DNA of 64,000 nt from positions 1-64,000 of the forward strand of contig JAAEPZ010000173.1 of assembly GCA_024231955.1 (NCBI GenBank), given 5' to 3'. The notes under the pieces were generated by a model that had not been told where the DNA came from, searched no databases, and saw nothing but the letters and a program-made list of their open reading frames with translations. The stretch is from a bacterium (GTDB lineage Bacteria; Krumholzibacteriota; Krumholzibacteriia; JACNKJ01). How positions within the stretch are numbered: position 1 is the stretch's first letter; each line of letters opens with the position of its first letter. Shown in pieces: positions 7,886 to 15,871 of the stretch. The position numbers and the translations under genes were made by a program.

Positions 7886-8875
7886 GTGAGTCCCAGAGTA
7901 CTGATTCTCGACGATGAAGCTGAGATTCGTAGAAACCTGACATTCGGTTTGACCCAGGAAGGTTCCACCTGCACCACCTGTCCCGACGGCATCTCCGCGA
8001 TCCATGAGCTGAATCGGAGCACCGAAGCCGGCGAGGGCTACGACTATCTGATCACGGATATCTTCATGCCCGATATCGACGGTCTGAAAATCCTCAAGGT
8101 GATCAAGAGCGAATACCCTGAGCTGCCGGTACTTGTGATCACGGGGTTCGGCAACGAGGTGCTCGAGGCCACCGCGCTGGCCGAATCCAACACCGGTTTC
8201 CTGGACAAGCCCTTCGAGATCCCCGAACTGGTTGAGGCCCTGAACAAGCTCAACCCCGGCGCCACCACGGCCGCGGCGGGTGAGATCGCCGACGATGCGG
8301 GCGAGAGCCGCGAAGTCATCAGTTCCTATATCACGCTGCGGATCGGCGACCCCTCCCGCGACATGGAGATCTATAAAGAGCTCTATATGATGCCCGGAGT
8401 CACCTCCTGCGATGCAGTGCGCGGCGATGTGGACATCATCATGCTCGTACAGGCGGGATCGCCGCAGGAGATGACGGCGCTGGTCGAGAAGATCACCGCC
8501 ATCGAGGGTATCGAAGTCGTCTCCCAGTCCGCGGTCGAGCGCCCAAAACTCGACCGTGACGTCAAAGAGTTCCTGGGCATCTATCAGAAGGCGGTGAAGG
8601 CGCCTGCCGTAGAAAACATGCCCAAGCTCTCGGGCACGAAGAGTTACGTGATCGTCGACATCGACAGCGAGTCGATTCAACAGATCTTCACGACCCTGTT
8701 TTTCCTCGATGAGGTCATCTTCTGTGACGTCATCGACGATGGTTCCCGCCTCATCGGGATCATCACCGAGAGCGGTGCGTTCGGTAAAACCCCCCGCATC
8801 GTCGAAAAGCTGAGCCAGATCGACGGAGTCCTCCGCGTGAAGGAAGCAAGCATCATCAAACTCATGGATTTTTAG
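7886..8875 (+). CDS. Response regulator with REC domain and two tandem AsnC/RAM-like domains
   Basis: A 329-residue protein. Residues 1-125 are a complete receiver domain: acidic pair D9/D10, phospho-acceptor D58 in LITDIFMPD, T86 in VITG and K108 in DKPF. After a short alanine-rich linker, about residues 147-225 (SYITLRIGD ... PGVTSCDAVRGDVDIIMLV ... IEGIEVVSQSA) match the small-molecule-binding domain of Lrp/AsnC regulators. Residues about 250-329 (SYVIVDIDS ... IDGVLRVKEASI) look like a second, more diverged copy. No helix-turn-helix is visible. The GTG start has AGAGGAGG five bases upstream. It is the first gene of the transhydrogenase-like cluster, so it probably senses redox or metabolite state for that complex. 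No histidine kinase is adjacent. Confidence 0.82.
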   Translation: MSPRVLILDDEAEIRRNLTFGLTQEGSTCTTCPDGISAIHELNRSTEAGEGYDYLITDIFMPDIDGLKILKVIKSEYPELPVLVITGFGNEVLEATALAESNTGFLDKPFEIPELVEALNKLNPGATTAAAGEIADDAGESREVISSYITLRIGDPSRDMEIYKELYMMPGVTSCDAVRGDVDIIMLVQAGSPQEMTALVEKITAIEGIEVVSQSAVERPKLDRDVKEFLGIYQKAVKAPAVENMPKLSGTKSYVIVDIDSESIQQIFTTLFFLDEVIFCDVIDDGSRLIGIITESGAFGKTPRIVEKLSQIDGVLRVKEASIIKLMDF

Positions 8876-8929
8876 CGGACCCGAAGCGCCGTCCTCGTGG
8901 CGGCGCACCCGCTTTTGGAGACGAGAAAC

Positions 8930-9436
8930 ATGTACAATAAAGAGGCGGACTTCAGCTATCACCTGTGGCGTTACGACGGCAAACCCGGGGAACTGATCCC
9001 CCTTTTGCAGTCGGCCCAGGCGCACTTCGGCTACATCCCGCGCCAGGCGATCAAGTACATCTCGGAGGTCACCACGATCCCCGAGTCCGACATCTTCGGC
9101 GTAATCACATTCTATAGTCAGTTCCGACTGCAGCCGATGGGACGGCACGTCATCCGGCTTTGCGCCGGCACCGCGTGCCATGTCACCGGCGCCAAGACTC
9201 TGCTACAGACTCTCGAGGATGAACTGGGAATCGAGGTCGGCGGCACTACCGAGGACGGGATCTTCACCCTCTTCACCGTCGCCTGTCTCGGCTGCTGTTC
9301 CCTCGCACCGGCCATGCTCATCGACGATGAAACCTACGGCCAGCTCACACCGGCCGGCGCGCGGAAGATTGTCCGCAAGGTTCGTCGCGAAGCCAGGAAG
9401 CGGCTCGCGGCCGAAGCCGGTCCGATCGAAAACTAG
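8930..9436 (+). CDS. NuoE-like [2Fe-2S] subunit of a bifurcating oxidoreductase
   Basis: A 169-residue thioredoxin-fold ferredoxin of the NuoE/HydC 24-kDa family, carrying one [2Fe-2S] cluster. Ligands are C78 and C83 (CAGTAC) and C119 and C123 (CLGCC), with the family's normal spacing. The helical N-terminus (residues 1-70) is the usual NuoE packing domain. The ATG at 8930 has GGAG upstream; an in-frame GTG at 8897 is less likely. It follows the response regulator after 54 bases that contain a GC-rich hairpin without a T-tract, and precedes the NuoF-like gene. In such complexes this subunit docks on the flavin subunit and holds the off-pathway or electron-wire cluster. Confidence 0.94.
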   Translation: MYNKEADFSYHLWRYDGKPGELIPLLQSAQAHFGYIPRQAIKYISEVTTIPESDIFGVITFYSQFRLQPMGRHVIRLCAGTACHVTGAKTLLQTLEDELGIEVGGTTEDGIFTLFTVACLGCCSLAPAMLIDDETYGQLTPAGARKIVRKVRREARKRLAAEAGPIEN

Positions 9437-9496
9437 CAGTCCGTCGGCAGTCGTCACGGTTCACCGTACTTCGTTCAAGCGATTGGAGTTTATCCA

Positions 9497-11275
9497 ATGT
9501 CAAAGATCATTGTCGGCATGAGCACCTGCGGCATCTCCGCCGGTGCACGCGACACCTTCCACAAGCTGGAGGAGCTCCTCCAGACGAGCGGGACCGATTC
9601 CGAACTCACCTTCACGGGTTGCATCGGCATGTGCTATCGCGAACCGCTGGTCGAGGTGGCGGACGACAACGGCCGTTTCATCTACGGCGATGTCGACACC
9701 GAACGCGCGGCCGCGATATTCGAAAAGCACGTGCAGGGTGGCGAGGTACAGGAGGAGTGGGTCGCCTACAGCATAGACAAGGACGGCAACCTGGGGGGCG
9801 ACGAGAAAGCCTTCATGGAGCCGCAGGAGCGGATCGTTCTGCGCAATTGCGGCATCATCAATCCCGAGCGGATCGATGACTACCTCGCGCAGGGCGGCTA
9901 TGAGGCCACCCGCAAGGCGCTGCTCGAGATAACGCCCGAGCAGATCCTCACCACCATGAAGGACTCCGGCCTGCGCGGTCGCGGCGGAGCGGGTTTCCCG
10001 ACCGGCCTCAAGTGGTCCTTCGCCGCAGGCTACGCCAACGACACCAAGTACGTGGTCTGCAACGCCGACGAGGGCGACCCGGGCGCGTTCATGGATCGCG
10101 CCGTGCTCGAGGGCGATCCTCATGCTGTCCTCGAGGGGATGCTGATCTGCGGCCGCGCCATCGGCGCGAGCTTCGGCTACATCTACTGTCGCGCCGAGTA
10201 TCCGCTGGCGATCAAACGCCTGGAGATCGCCATCGCCGCCGCACGTGAAAACGGCTATCTGGGCGACAACATTCTCGGCTCCGGATTCAATTTCGACGTC
10301 ACGATCAAGGAGGGCGCCGGCGCATTCGTGTGCGGCGAGGAGACGGCCCTGTTCGCCTCGATCGAGGGGCAGCGCGGCATGCCGCGGATCCGCCCCCCCT
10401 TCCCGGCAGAGGCCGGCGTCTGGCAGAAGCCGACCAACAACAACAACGTCGAGACCTACGCCAACGTGCCGTGGATCATCGTCAACGGCGGCGGGAGTTA
10501 TAAGAAATTCGGAACCGCAAAGAGCCCCGGCACCAAGGTGTTCGCTCTCACGGGCATGATCGTCAAAGGTGGTCTGGCCGAAGTCTCCATGGGGACGCCG
10601 ATCAAGAAGATCCTCTACGACATCGGCGGCGGGATCAAGGACGGCGGCACCTACAAGGCCGTGCAGATGGGCGGCCCCTCGGGCGGCTGCATCCCCGCCA
10701 GCATTCAGGACACGCCGGTCGATTTCGAACACATCCCCGCTACCGGCGCCATCATGGGTTCGGGGGGCATGGTGTTCATGGACGACACCACCTGCATGGT
10801 GGACATGGCCCGCTTCTTCCTCGACTTCACGCAGGAGGAATCCTGCGGCAAGTGCACCTTCTGCCGCATCGGCACGCTGCGCATGCTCGAAGTGCTGGAG
10901 CGGATCACCGAGGGCAAGGGGCAGGAGAGCGATCTTGACCTGCTGCTGGATCTCGGCGAGCGGATCAAGGAGGCCAGTCTCTGCGGACTGGGCCAGGGCG
11001 CGCCCAATCCGGTGCTCTCCACGATCCGCTATTATCGCGACGAGTACGAGGCGCACATCAACGAACAGCGCTGCCCCGCCGTGAGCTGCGGGCTGCTCGT
11101 CAGCTACAACATCTCTGCGGAAAACTGCACCGGTTGCACCATCTGCGCCCGGAATTGCCCGGTGGACTGCATCAGCGGCGCCGCCAAGGAACTACACATC
11201 ATCGACCAGGAAAAGTGCGTGAAGTGCGGCAAGTGTATCACGTCCTGCAACTTCAACGCCGTCCACAAGGCATAG
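9497..11275 (+). CDS. NuoF-like FMN/NADH subunit with extra Fe-S domains
   Basis: A 592-residue protein of the HydB/HndC/NuoF-extended type, the NADH-oxidising, electron-bifurcating flavin subunit of multimeric hydrogenases and transhydrogenases. Residues 1-110 are a thioredoxin-like [2Fe-2S] domain (C11, C42, C46 visible). Then comes the 51-kDa core with the FMN/NADH loops (GLRGRGGAGFPTG and NADEGDPGAF), the SLBB domain, and the NuoF [4Fe-4S] site C450, C453, C456 plus a later Cys (SLCGLG). Residues 540-592 are a two-cluster ferredoxin with C544/547/550/554 and C574/577/580/584. The start ATG has TTGGAG upstream. It is encoded between the NuoE-like and the 1231-residue fusion genes, 54 bases before the latter. 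It should catalyse NADH/NAD+ exchange at FMN. Confidence 0.95.
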   Translation: MSKIIVGMSTCGISAGARDTFHKLEELLQTSGTDSELTFTGCIGMCYREPLVEVADDNGRFIYGDVDTERAAAIFEKHVQGGEVQEEWVAYSIDKDGNLGGDEKAFMEPQERIVLRNCGIINPERIDDYLAQGGYEATRKALLEITPEQILTTMKDSGLRGRGGAGFPTGLKWSFAAGYANDTKYVVCNADEGDPGAFMDRAVLEGDPHAVLEGMLICGRAIGASFGYIYCRAEYPLAIKRLEIAIAAARENGYLGDNILGSGFNFDVTIKEGAGAFVCGEETALFASIEGQRGMPRIRPPFPAEAGVWQKPTNNNNVETYANVPWIIVNGGGSYKKFGTAKSPGTKVFALTGMIVKGGLAEVSMGTPIKKILYDIGGGIKDGGTYKAVQMGGPSGGCIPASIQDTPVDFEHIPATGAIMGSGGMVFMDDTTCMVDMARFFLDFTQEESCGKCTFCRIGTLRMLEVLERITEGKGQESDLDLLLDLGERIKEASLCGLGQGAPNPVLSTIRYYRDEYEAHINEQRCPAVSCGLLVSYNISAENCTGCTICARNCPVDCISGAAKELHIIDQEKCVKCGKCITSCNFNAVHKA

Positions 11276-11329
11276 CCGGGCCGACTGAGCCCCCGTTACG
11301 GAATCGCAGATTCCGTCGAAGGAGAACAA

Positions 11330-14300
11330 ATGGATACGGTGAAGCTTGTCATCAACGGTCAGGAGATCGAAGCCAAGGCCGGACAGACCATTCTCGAAGC
11401 TGTCGAGGAGCACAAGCTCGATGAGATTCCGACCCTCTGCCACTCGCCCGAGCTGAAGCCCTACGGCTCCTGCTTCGTCTGCGTGGTCGAGGTCGAGGGG
11501 CGCCCCAACCTGCTCCCCTCCTGCGCCACAAGGGTCATGGAGGGGATGACGATCCAGACGCGCAGCGAGCGCGTGGTGAAGTCCCGCCGCACGGCCTTCG
11601 AGCTGCTGACCTCGAACCACTACGCCGATTGCGTCTCCCCCTGCATGGAGGGTTGCCCCGCCGGTGTCGATGCGCAGGGCTACATCGCGCTGGCCGCGAT
11701 GGGCGAAAGCCGCAAGGCCGTGGATCTGGTGCGGGAGCGCAACCCGCTGCCCGCGGTGTGCGGCCGCATCTGCGTGCGCAAGTGCGAGATGGTTTGTCGT
11801 CGTGAGGATGTCGATGAGCCCGTGGCGATCAACTACATCAAGCGCTATGTCACCGATCAGCCCGATGCCTACAAGGGCGACCCCGTGCGGGAACCCGGGC
11901 GCGGCAAGACGATCGGCGTCATCGGCGGCGGCCCCGCCGGTCTCACCGCCGCCTACTACCTGGGTCTCAAGGGTTACGATCCGGTGATCTACGAATCGAT
12001 GCCCCACGCCGGCGGCATGCTCCGCTACGGCATTCCCGAATACCGTCTGCCCAAGGCCGATCTCGACATGGAGATCGACTACGTCCGCCGGGCCGGCGCC
12101 ACGATCCTGACCGGTCAGCGTGTCGGTCGCGAGATCACCATCGAGCAGCTGCGCGAGAAGCATGACGCGGTGTTCGTCGCCATCGGCGCATTCGCCGGCA
12201 AGGACATGCGGGTCGAGGGCGAACGCGACACCGAGGGTGTCGTCACAGGTGCGGACTACCTGGTGGACAAGGCGCTGAACCCGACACCCGAAACCGGCAC
12301 CGTCGTCGTGGTCGGCGGCGGCAACACGGCGATGGATGTCGCCCGCACCACCTGGCGGCTGGGCGCCGAGAAGGTCATCCTGCTCTATCGCCGCACCAAG
12401 GCCGAGATGCCCGCCGACGAACTCGAGATCGAGGACTGCATCAAAGAGGGTGTCGAGATCATGGAGCTGGCGGCCCCTGTGGGGATCGTCAAGGAGGGTG
12501 GCAAGCTCAAGGCGCTGAAGTGCATCCGCATGAAGCTGGGCGAGCCGGATGATTCCGGGCGTCGCCGCCCCGTGCCCATGGAGGGTTCGGAGTTCGAACT
12601 CCCCTGCCGCCTGGCCGTGTCGGCCATCGGCCAGGAGCCGATCGTCGACGATCTGCTTGAGGGCAGCGCGGAGGTGGCGAAGACGGTGAACCGCTGGAAG
12701 ACCTTCGACGTCGACCTGAAAACCATGCAGACCAGTGTGGAGGGTGTGTTCGCAGGCGGTGACGCCGCCGACGACGGTCCCACCGTGGTCATCGACGCCA
12801 TCCGCGACGGCCGCAAGGCGGCTGTGGCCATCCACCGGTATCTCTCCGGCGAAAAGTCGGAACGGGATCCCTTCATCGTCAGAAAAGAGTTCTGGAGCAA
12901 GCCGGGTCAGGCGGAGCTGGGCGAGATCAAGCAGAGCCCGCGCCACCACATGAACGAGATTGAGGTCGAGGAGCGCGTCGGCAGCTTCGATGAGGTTGCG
13001 ACCGGTTTCGAGTACGAGGATATGACCCACGAGTGCGGGCGCTGTCTGTCGTGCGGGTGCATCGATTTCGACGAATGCAAACTGCGCCTCTACTCCGAGG
13101 AGTACGGCGTGGACATGGAGCACTTCAAGGGGCAGGTGCGGAAGCACAAGATCGACGATCGGCACCCCTACATCAACTACGACCCGAACAAGTGCGTTCT
13201 CTGCGCCCGCTGCGTCAGGACCTGCAGCCGGGTGCTCCCCGTGTCGGCGCTGGGTCTGATCAATCGCGGCTTCAAAACCGAGATGCGCCCCGCCATGAAC
13301 GATGCGCTCGCCGAGACGAGTTGCATCGCCTGCGGCAACTGTGTCGATGCCTGTCCCGTGGGCGCGTTGACGATGAAGCAGCCCTTCCCCGGCCGCGCAG
13401 CCTTGACGGCGACGACCATCGCCTCCCATTGCGGATTCTGCTCGATCGGTTGCGGGATCAACGTGAAGCGGATCAGCGAGGATCGTTACTGGGTGGAGTC
13501 CTCGGGCAAACCCGGCGACTACCTCTGTCAATACGGCCGCTTCGGCAGCGAGCTGTTCATCCGTGGTCGACGTCTCCACACGCCCCGTCTGCGTGACGGC
13601 GTGGAGCACAACCAGGTGAGCTTCCGCAAGGCCTACGAAGTCGCGACCGATGGTCTCAAGGCCATCGTCGCCGAGCATGGCCCGGAGGCGGTGGCGGTGT
13701 TCATCCATCCCGAATCGAGCAACGAGGAGATGTACCTCGCCGGGCGGATCGCCCGCGAAGGTCTGGGCACCGGCAACGTGTCGTCGCTGGCGCTGGCGGA
13801 AACCGGCGGGCGCTCCGCGCCCATGGACGAGGCTCTGGGCTTCACCGCCTCCACCGCGCGGCGCGAAGCGATTGCCGACGCCGATCTGATCGTGATCAAC
13901 AACTCCGACATGCAGGCCGACGTCATGGTGCTGAGTGTCGATGTGATCGACGCGGTCAAGGCGGGTGCGAAACTGATCACCTCGGGCTCCTCCGAATCGC
14001 CTCTGGACACCATGGCCGCCGTGGCGCTGGATCCCATGCGCGGTCGCGCAGGTCAGTTGTGGAACGGCATCATCCAGGGTCTGATCGAGGAGGGTCACCT
14101 GGACCGGGCCGAGATCGCCAAGCTGGACGGCGGCGGGAAATTCCTGGCCGATCAGCACGACTACAGCATCGAGAACATCGCCGCGGTGTCGGGTGTGGAC
14201 AAGCGGCGGATCAAGGCCGCCATCGAGGCCTTCAAGGTCGCGAAGAACGTGGTCTTCATCCACAGCAAGGATCGCTCGCGCGACAAATCGCCCGGGGATA

Positions 14301-15025
14301 TCGACACGCTGGTCAACCTGGCCCTGCTGCTGCGGGCCAAGGGGCTCGGCGCGGAGCTGGTGCTCCCCTCCATGGCGGCCAACGGCGCGGGTGTCGGCAT
14401 CACCGGCGCGGATCCCGCTTTCCAGGCGGGGCGCAAGGCGGCGCCTCAGTTGCCCGGCGCCCGCACACGTGAAGAGCTGTTGACGATGCTCCGCGAGGGG
14501 AAGATCCGCGGCGCGTTGATCATCGGCGAGGATCCGATGCGCTACAGCCGTCTGGCCTCCTACTTCAGCCACATCGAGTATCTGGTGGCCGTGGACTGGG
14601 CGCTCACCGAGACGACGCAGTTCGCCAACGTGTCTATCCCGGGCAGCACGTTCCTCGAATCCGAGGGCACACGCTGCAACTTCGAGGGTGAGATGCAGCG
14701 GTTCAACCCGGCGGTTACGCCGTTGGGTGGCGTGAAGACCTGGCAGGTGCTGCAGAATATCGCCTCCACGCTCGGAGTGGAGGCCCCGGCCGTGTTCGAC
14801 AAGATCAACGCGGCCATCGTCAAGGCGACCCGCAAGGCGCTCGGCGACAAGGCTGCCCTCTACCTCGATGGCGTCGGCAATTGGGACGGCAAGGGTAAGC
14901 TGACCACCGTGGACTTCACGGTCAAGGCCAGCCCGCGCACGCCGTCGCTCACGGCCATGGCGCACTACAAGCGCGAGGTGCAGGAGGTCGGCATCGAGCA
15001 CTTCCGCGTCGGCAAGCGGCGGTAG
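11330..15025 (+). CDS. Multidomain Fe-S/flavoprotein: ferredoxin + GltD/NfnB-like + ferredoxin + degenerate formate-dehydrogenase-like domain
   Basis: A 1231-residue fusion. Residues 1-75 are a NuoG-type [2Fe-2S] domain (C37, C48, C51, C65). Residues 95-510 resemble GltD/NfnB: cysteines C101/C105/C109 and C144/C148/C152/C156, FAD loop GGGPAG (199-204), NAD(P) loop GGGNTAMD (329-336) and YRRTKAEMPA, as in NADPH-binding relatives. C569, C572, C575 and C577 form a CxxCxxCxC group. C622/625/628/632 and C665/668/671/675 are a two-cluster ferredoxin. Residues 700-1190 resemble FdhA/NuoG with C701/704/708/733. The Lys after the last ligand is Tyr735, and where catalytic Cys/Sec is expected I read AETGG (E824 region). 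The C-terminal molybdopterin domain seems missing. I infer a transhydrogenase (Stn/Nfn-like), not an active formate dehydrogenase. An AAGGAG site precedes the ATG. Confidence 0.9.
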   Translation: MDTVKLVINGQEIEAKAGQTILEAVEEHKLDEIPTLCHSPELKPYGSCFVCVVEVEGRPNLLPSCATRVMEGMTIQTRSERVVKSRRTAFELLTSNHYADCVSPCMEGCPAGVDAQGYIALAAMGESRKAVDLVRERNPLPAVCGRICVRKCEMVCRREDVDEPVAINYIKRYVTDQPDAYKGDPVREPGRGKTIGVIGGGPAGLTAAYYLGLKGYDPVIYESMPHAGGMLRYGIPEYRLPKADLDMEIDYVRRAGATILTGQRVGREITIEQLREKHDAVFVAIGAFAGKDMRVEGERDTEGVVTGADYLVDKALNPTPETGTVVVVGGGNTAMDVARTTWRLGAEKVILLYRRTKAEMPADELEIEDCIKEGVEIMELAAPVGIVKEGGKLKALKCIRMKLGEPDDSGRRRPVPMEGSEFELPCRLAVSAIGQEPIVDDLLEGSAEVAKTVNRWKTFDVDLKTMQTSVEGVFAGGDAADDGPTVVIDAIRDGRKAAVAIHRYLSGEKSERDPFIVRKEFWSKPGQAELGEIKQSPRHHMNEIEVEERVGSFDEVATGFEYEDMTHECGRCLSCGCIDFDECKLRLYSEEYGVDMEHFKGQVRKHKIDDRHPYINYDPNKCVLCARCVRTCSRVLPVSALGLINRGFKTEMRPAMNDALAETSCIACGNCVDACPVGALTMKQPFPGRAALTATTIASHCGFCSIGCGINVKRISEDRYWVESSGKPGDYLCQYGRFGSELFIRGRRLHTPRLRDGVEHNQVSFRKAYEVATDGLKAIVAEHGPEAVAVFIHPESSNEEMYLAGRIAREGLGTGNVSSLALAETGGRSAPMDEALGFTASTARREAIADADLIVINNSDMQADVMVLSVDVIDAVKAGAKLITSGSSESPLDTMAAVALDPMRGRAGQLWNGIIQGLIEEGHLDRAEIAKLDGGGKFLADQHDYSIENIAAVSGVDKRRIKAAIEAFKVAKNVVFIHSKDRSRDKSPGDIDTLVNLALLLRAKGLGAELVLPSMAANGAGVGITGADPAFQAGRKAAPQLPGARTREELLTMLREGKIRGALIIGEDPMRYSRLASYFSHIEYLVAVDWALTETTQFANVSIPGSTFLESEGTRCNFEGEMQRFNPAVTPLGGVKTWQVLQNIASTLGVEAPAVFDKINAAIVKATRKALGDKAALYLDGVGNWDGKGKLTTVDFTVKASPRTPSLTAMAHYKREVQEVGIEHFRVGKRR

Positions 15026-15049
15026 CGCGCACCGACGCAAGTTAGTCAC

Positions 15050-15082
15050 ACCGGCGGCTGCCCAGGCAGTCGCCGGTTTTTT
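15050..15082 (+). terminator. Intrinsic terminator of the transhydrogenase-like operon
   Basis: ACCGGCGGCTGC / GCAGTCGCCGGT, a 12-bp stem with one G-T pair and a CCAG loop, followed by six T. It lies 25 bases after the stop of the fusion gene and closes the 7.9-15.0 kb operon. Confidence 0.93.
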
Positions 15083-15250
15083 ATTCATCCCGCCCTATGA
15101 AGGGCATTATCGCTGCCCCAAAACCCGAATCGGGGAGATCGCGGCGGCATCCGGTGAATAATTCATCGGCTTGTGGGTTTTCAGTACATCCGTAATCAAT
15201 TTTCCGTTACTCTCGCCCCGTCTAACGCTCTCAGGAAAGAGGTGATTGAC

Positions 15251-15838
15251 ATGATGGAATGGTGGGTTGAACTGACCCTCGAACTCCAGATTTTCTACGG
15301 CATCGGCATTCTCGCCACGACAATCCTGATTATTCAACTCATCCTCTCGCTGTTCGGTTTAGGTGATGACCTTGATGCCGACGGCGACCTGGATGTCGAT
15401 GGCGATGTCAGTCTCGATGACGCCGACGGGCTCCACGTCCTCTCCGTGAAGACTATCATCGCCTTTATGGCGGGCTTCGGCTGGACGGGCGCGCTGACGC
15501 TCAACGCCGGCCTGGCTCTCCTCCTGGCGATCCCGATTGCGGTAGCGGTAGGCGCGATTCTCATGTGGCTGGTCTTCCTGCTCATGAAGGCGCTCTATGG
15601 TCTGCGTCACAGCGGCAGCCTCAATTACCGCAACGCCATCGGCGAGATCGGAAGCGTCTATATCAGAATACCCGGCAACGGCGGCGGTGAGGGACAGGTG
15701 GAGGTCATGATTCAGGGTCGCCTGCGGGTGATCCAGGCCTGCACGGAGAATCCCGATGAGATCCCCAGCGGCCACAAAGTTCGGGTCAAGGGTCTGGTAA
15801 CGGAACGCGTATTACTGGTGGAGACACTGTCGAATTAG
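15251..15838 (+). CDS. NfeD-like membrane protein, flotillin partner
   Basis: A 195-residue membrane protein. Hydrophobic helices lie at about residues 14-38 and 70-118, separated by a strikingly acidic segment rich in D (GDDLDADGDLDVDGD). The C-terminal 60 residues form the soluble OB-fold NfeD domain (NYRNAIGEIGSVYIRI ... VRVKGLVTERVLLVE). NfeD proteins encoded beside flotillins (YuaF/YuaG in Bacillus) help organise membrane microdomains, and this gene is 33 bases upstream of a flotillin. AGAGGTGAT precedes ATGATG at 15251; the second ATG is an equally possible start. The acidic loop, with spacing like DxDxD, could bind calcium, which is speculation. Confidence 0.87.
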   Translation: MMEWWVELTLELQIFYGIGILATTILIIQLILSLFGLGDDLDADGDLDVDGDVSLDDADGLHVLSVKTIIAFMAGFGWTGALTLNAGLALLLAIPIAVAVGAILMWLVFLLMKALYGLRHSGSLNYRNAIGEIGSVYIRIPGNGGGEGQVEVMIQGRLRVIQACTENPDEIPSGHKVRVKGLVTERVLLVETLSN

Positions 15839-15871
15839 CCGACCGTCGGCTCAAGCTAAAGAGGTGAAATA

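Noticed and set aside
7829..11056. Long antisense frames opposite the response regulator and the NuoE/NuoF-like genes
   Set aside because: High-GC shadows rich in H, R, G, D and L with no motif or start signal.
11330..15025. Annotation as an active formate dehydrogenase alpha subunit or an [FeFe] hydrogenase
   Set aside because: No catalytic Cys/Sec or Lys bridge is visible in the FDH-like domain, and no H-cluster cysteine motifs are present. Treated as a transhydrogenase-like protein instead.
11192..15088. 1298-residue open frame antisense to the multidomain flavoprotein
   Set aside because: It mirrors the codon pattern of the real gene; the opposite strand has continuous ferredoxin, FAD and Fe-S motifs and a ribosome-binding site, while the antisense product matches no family.
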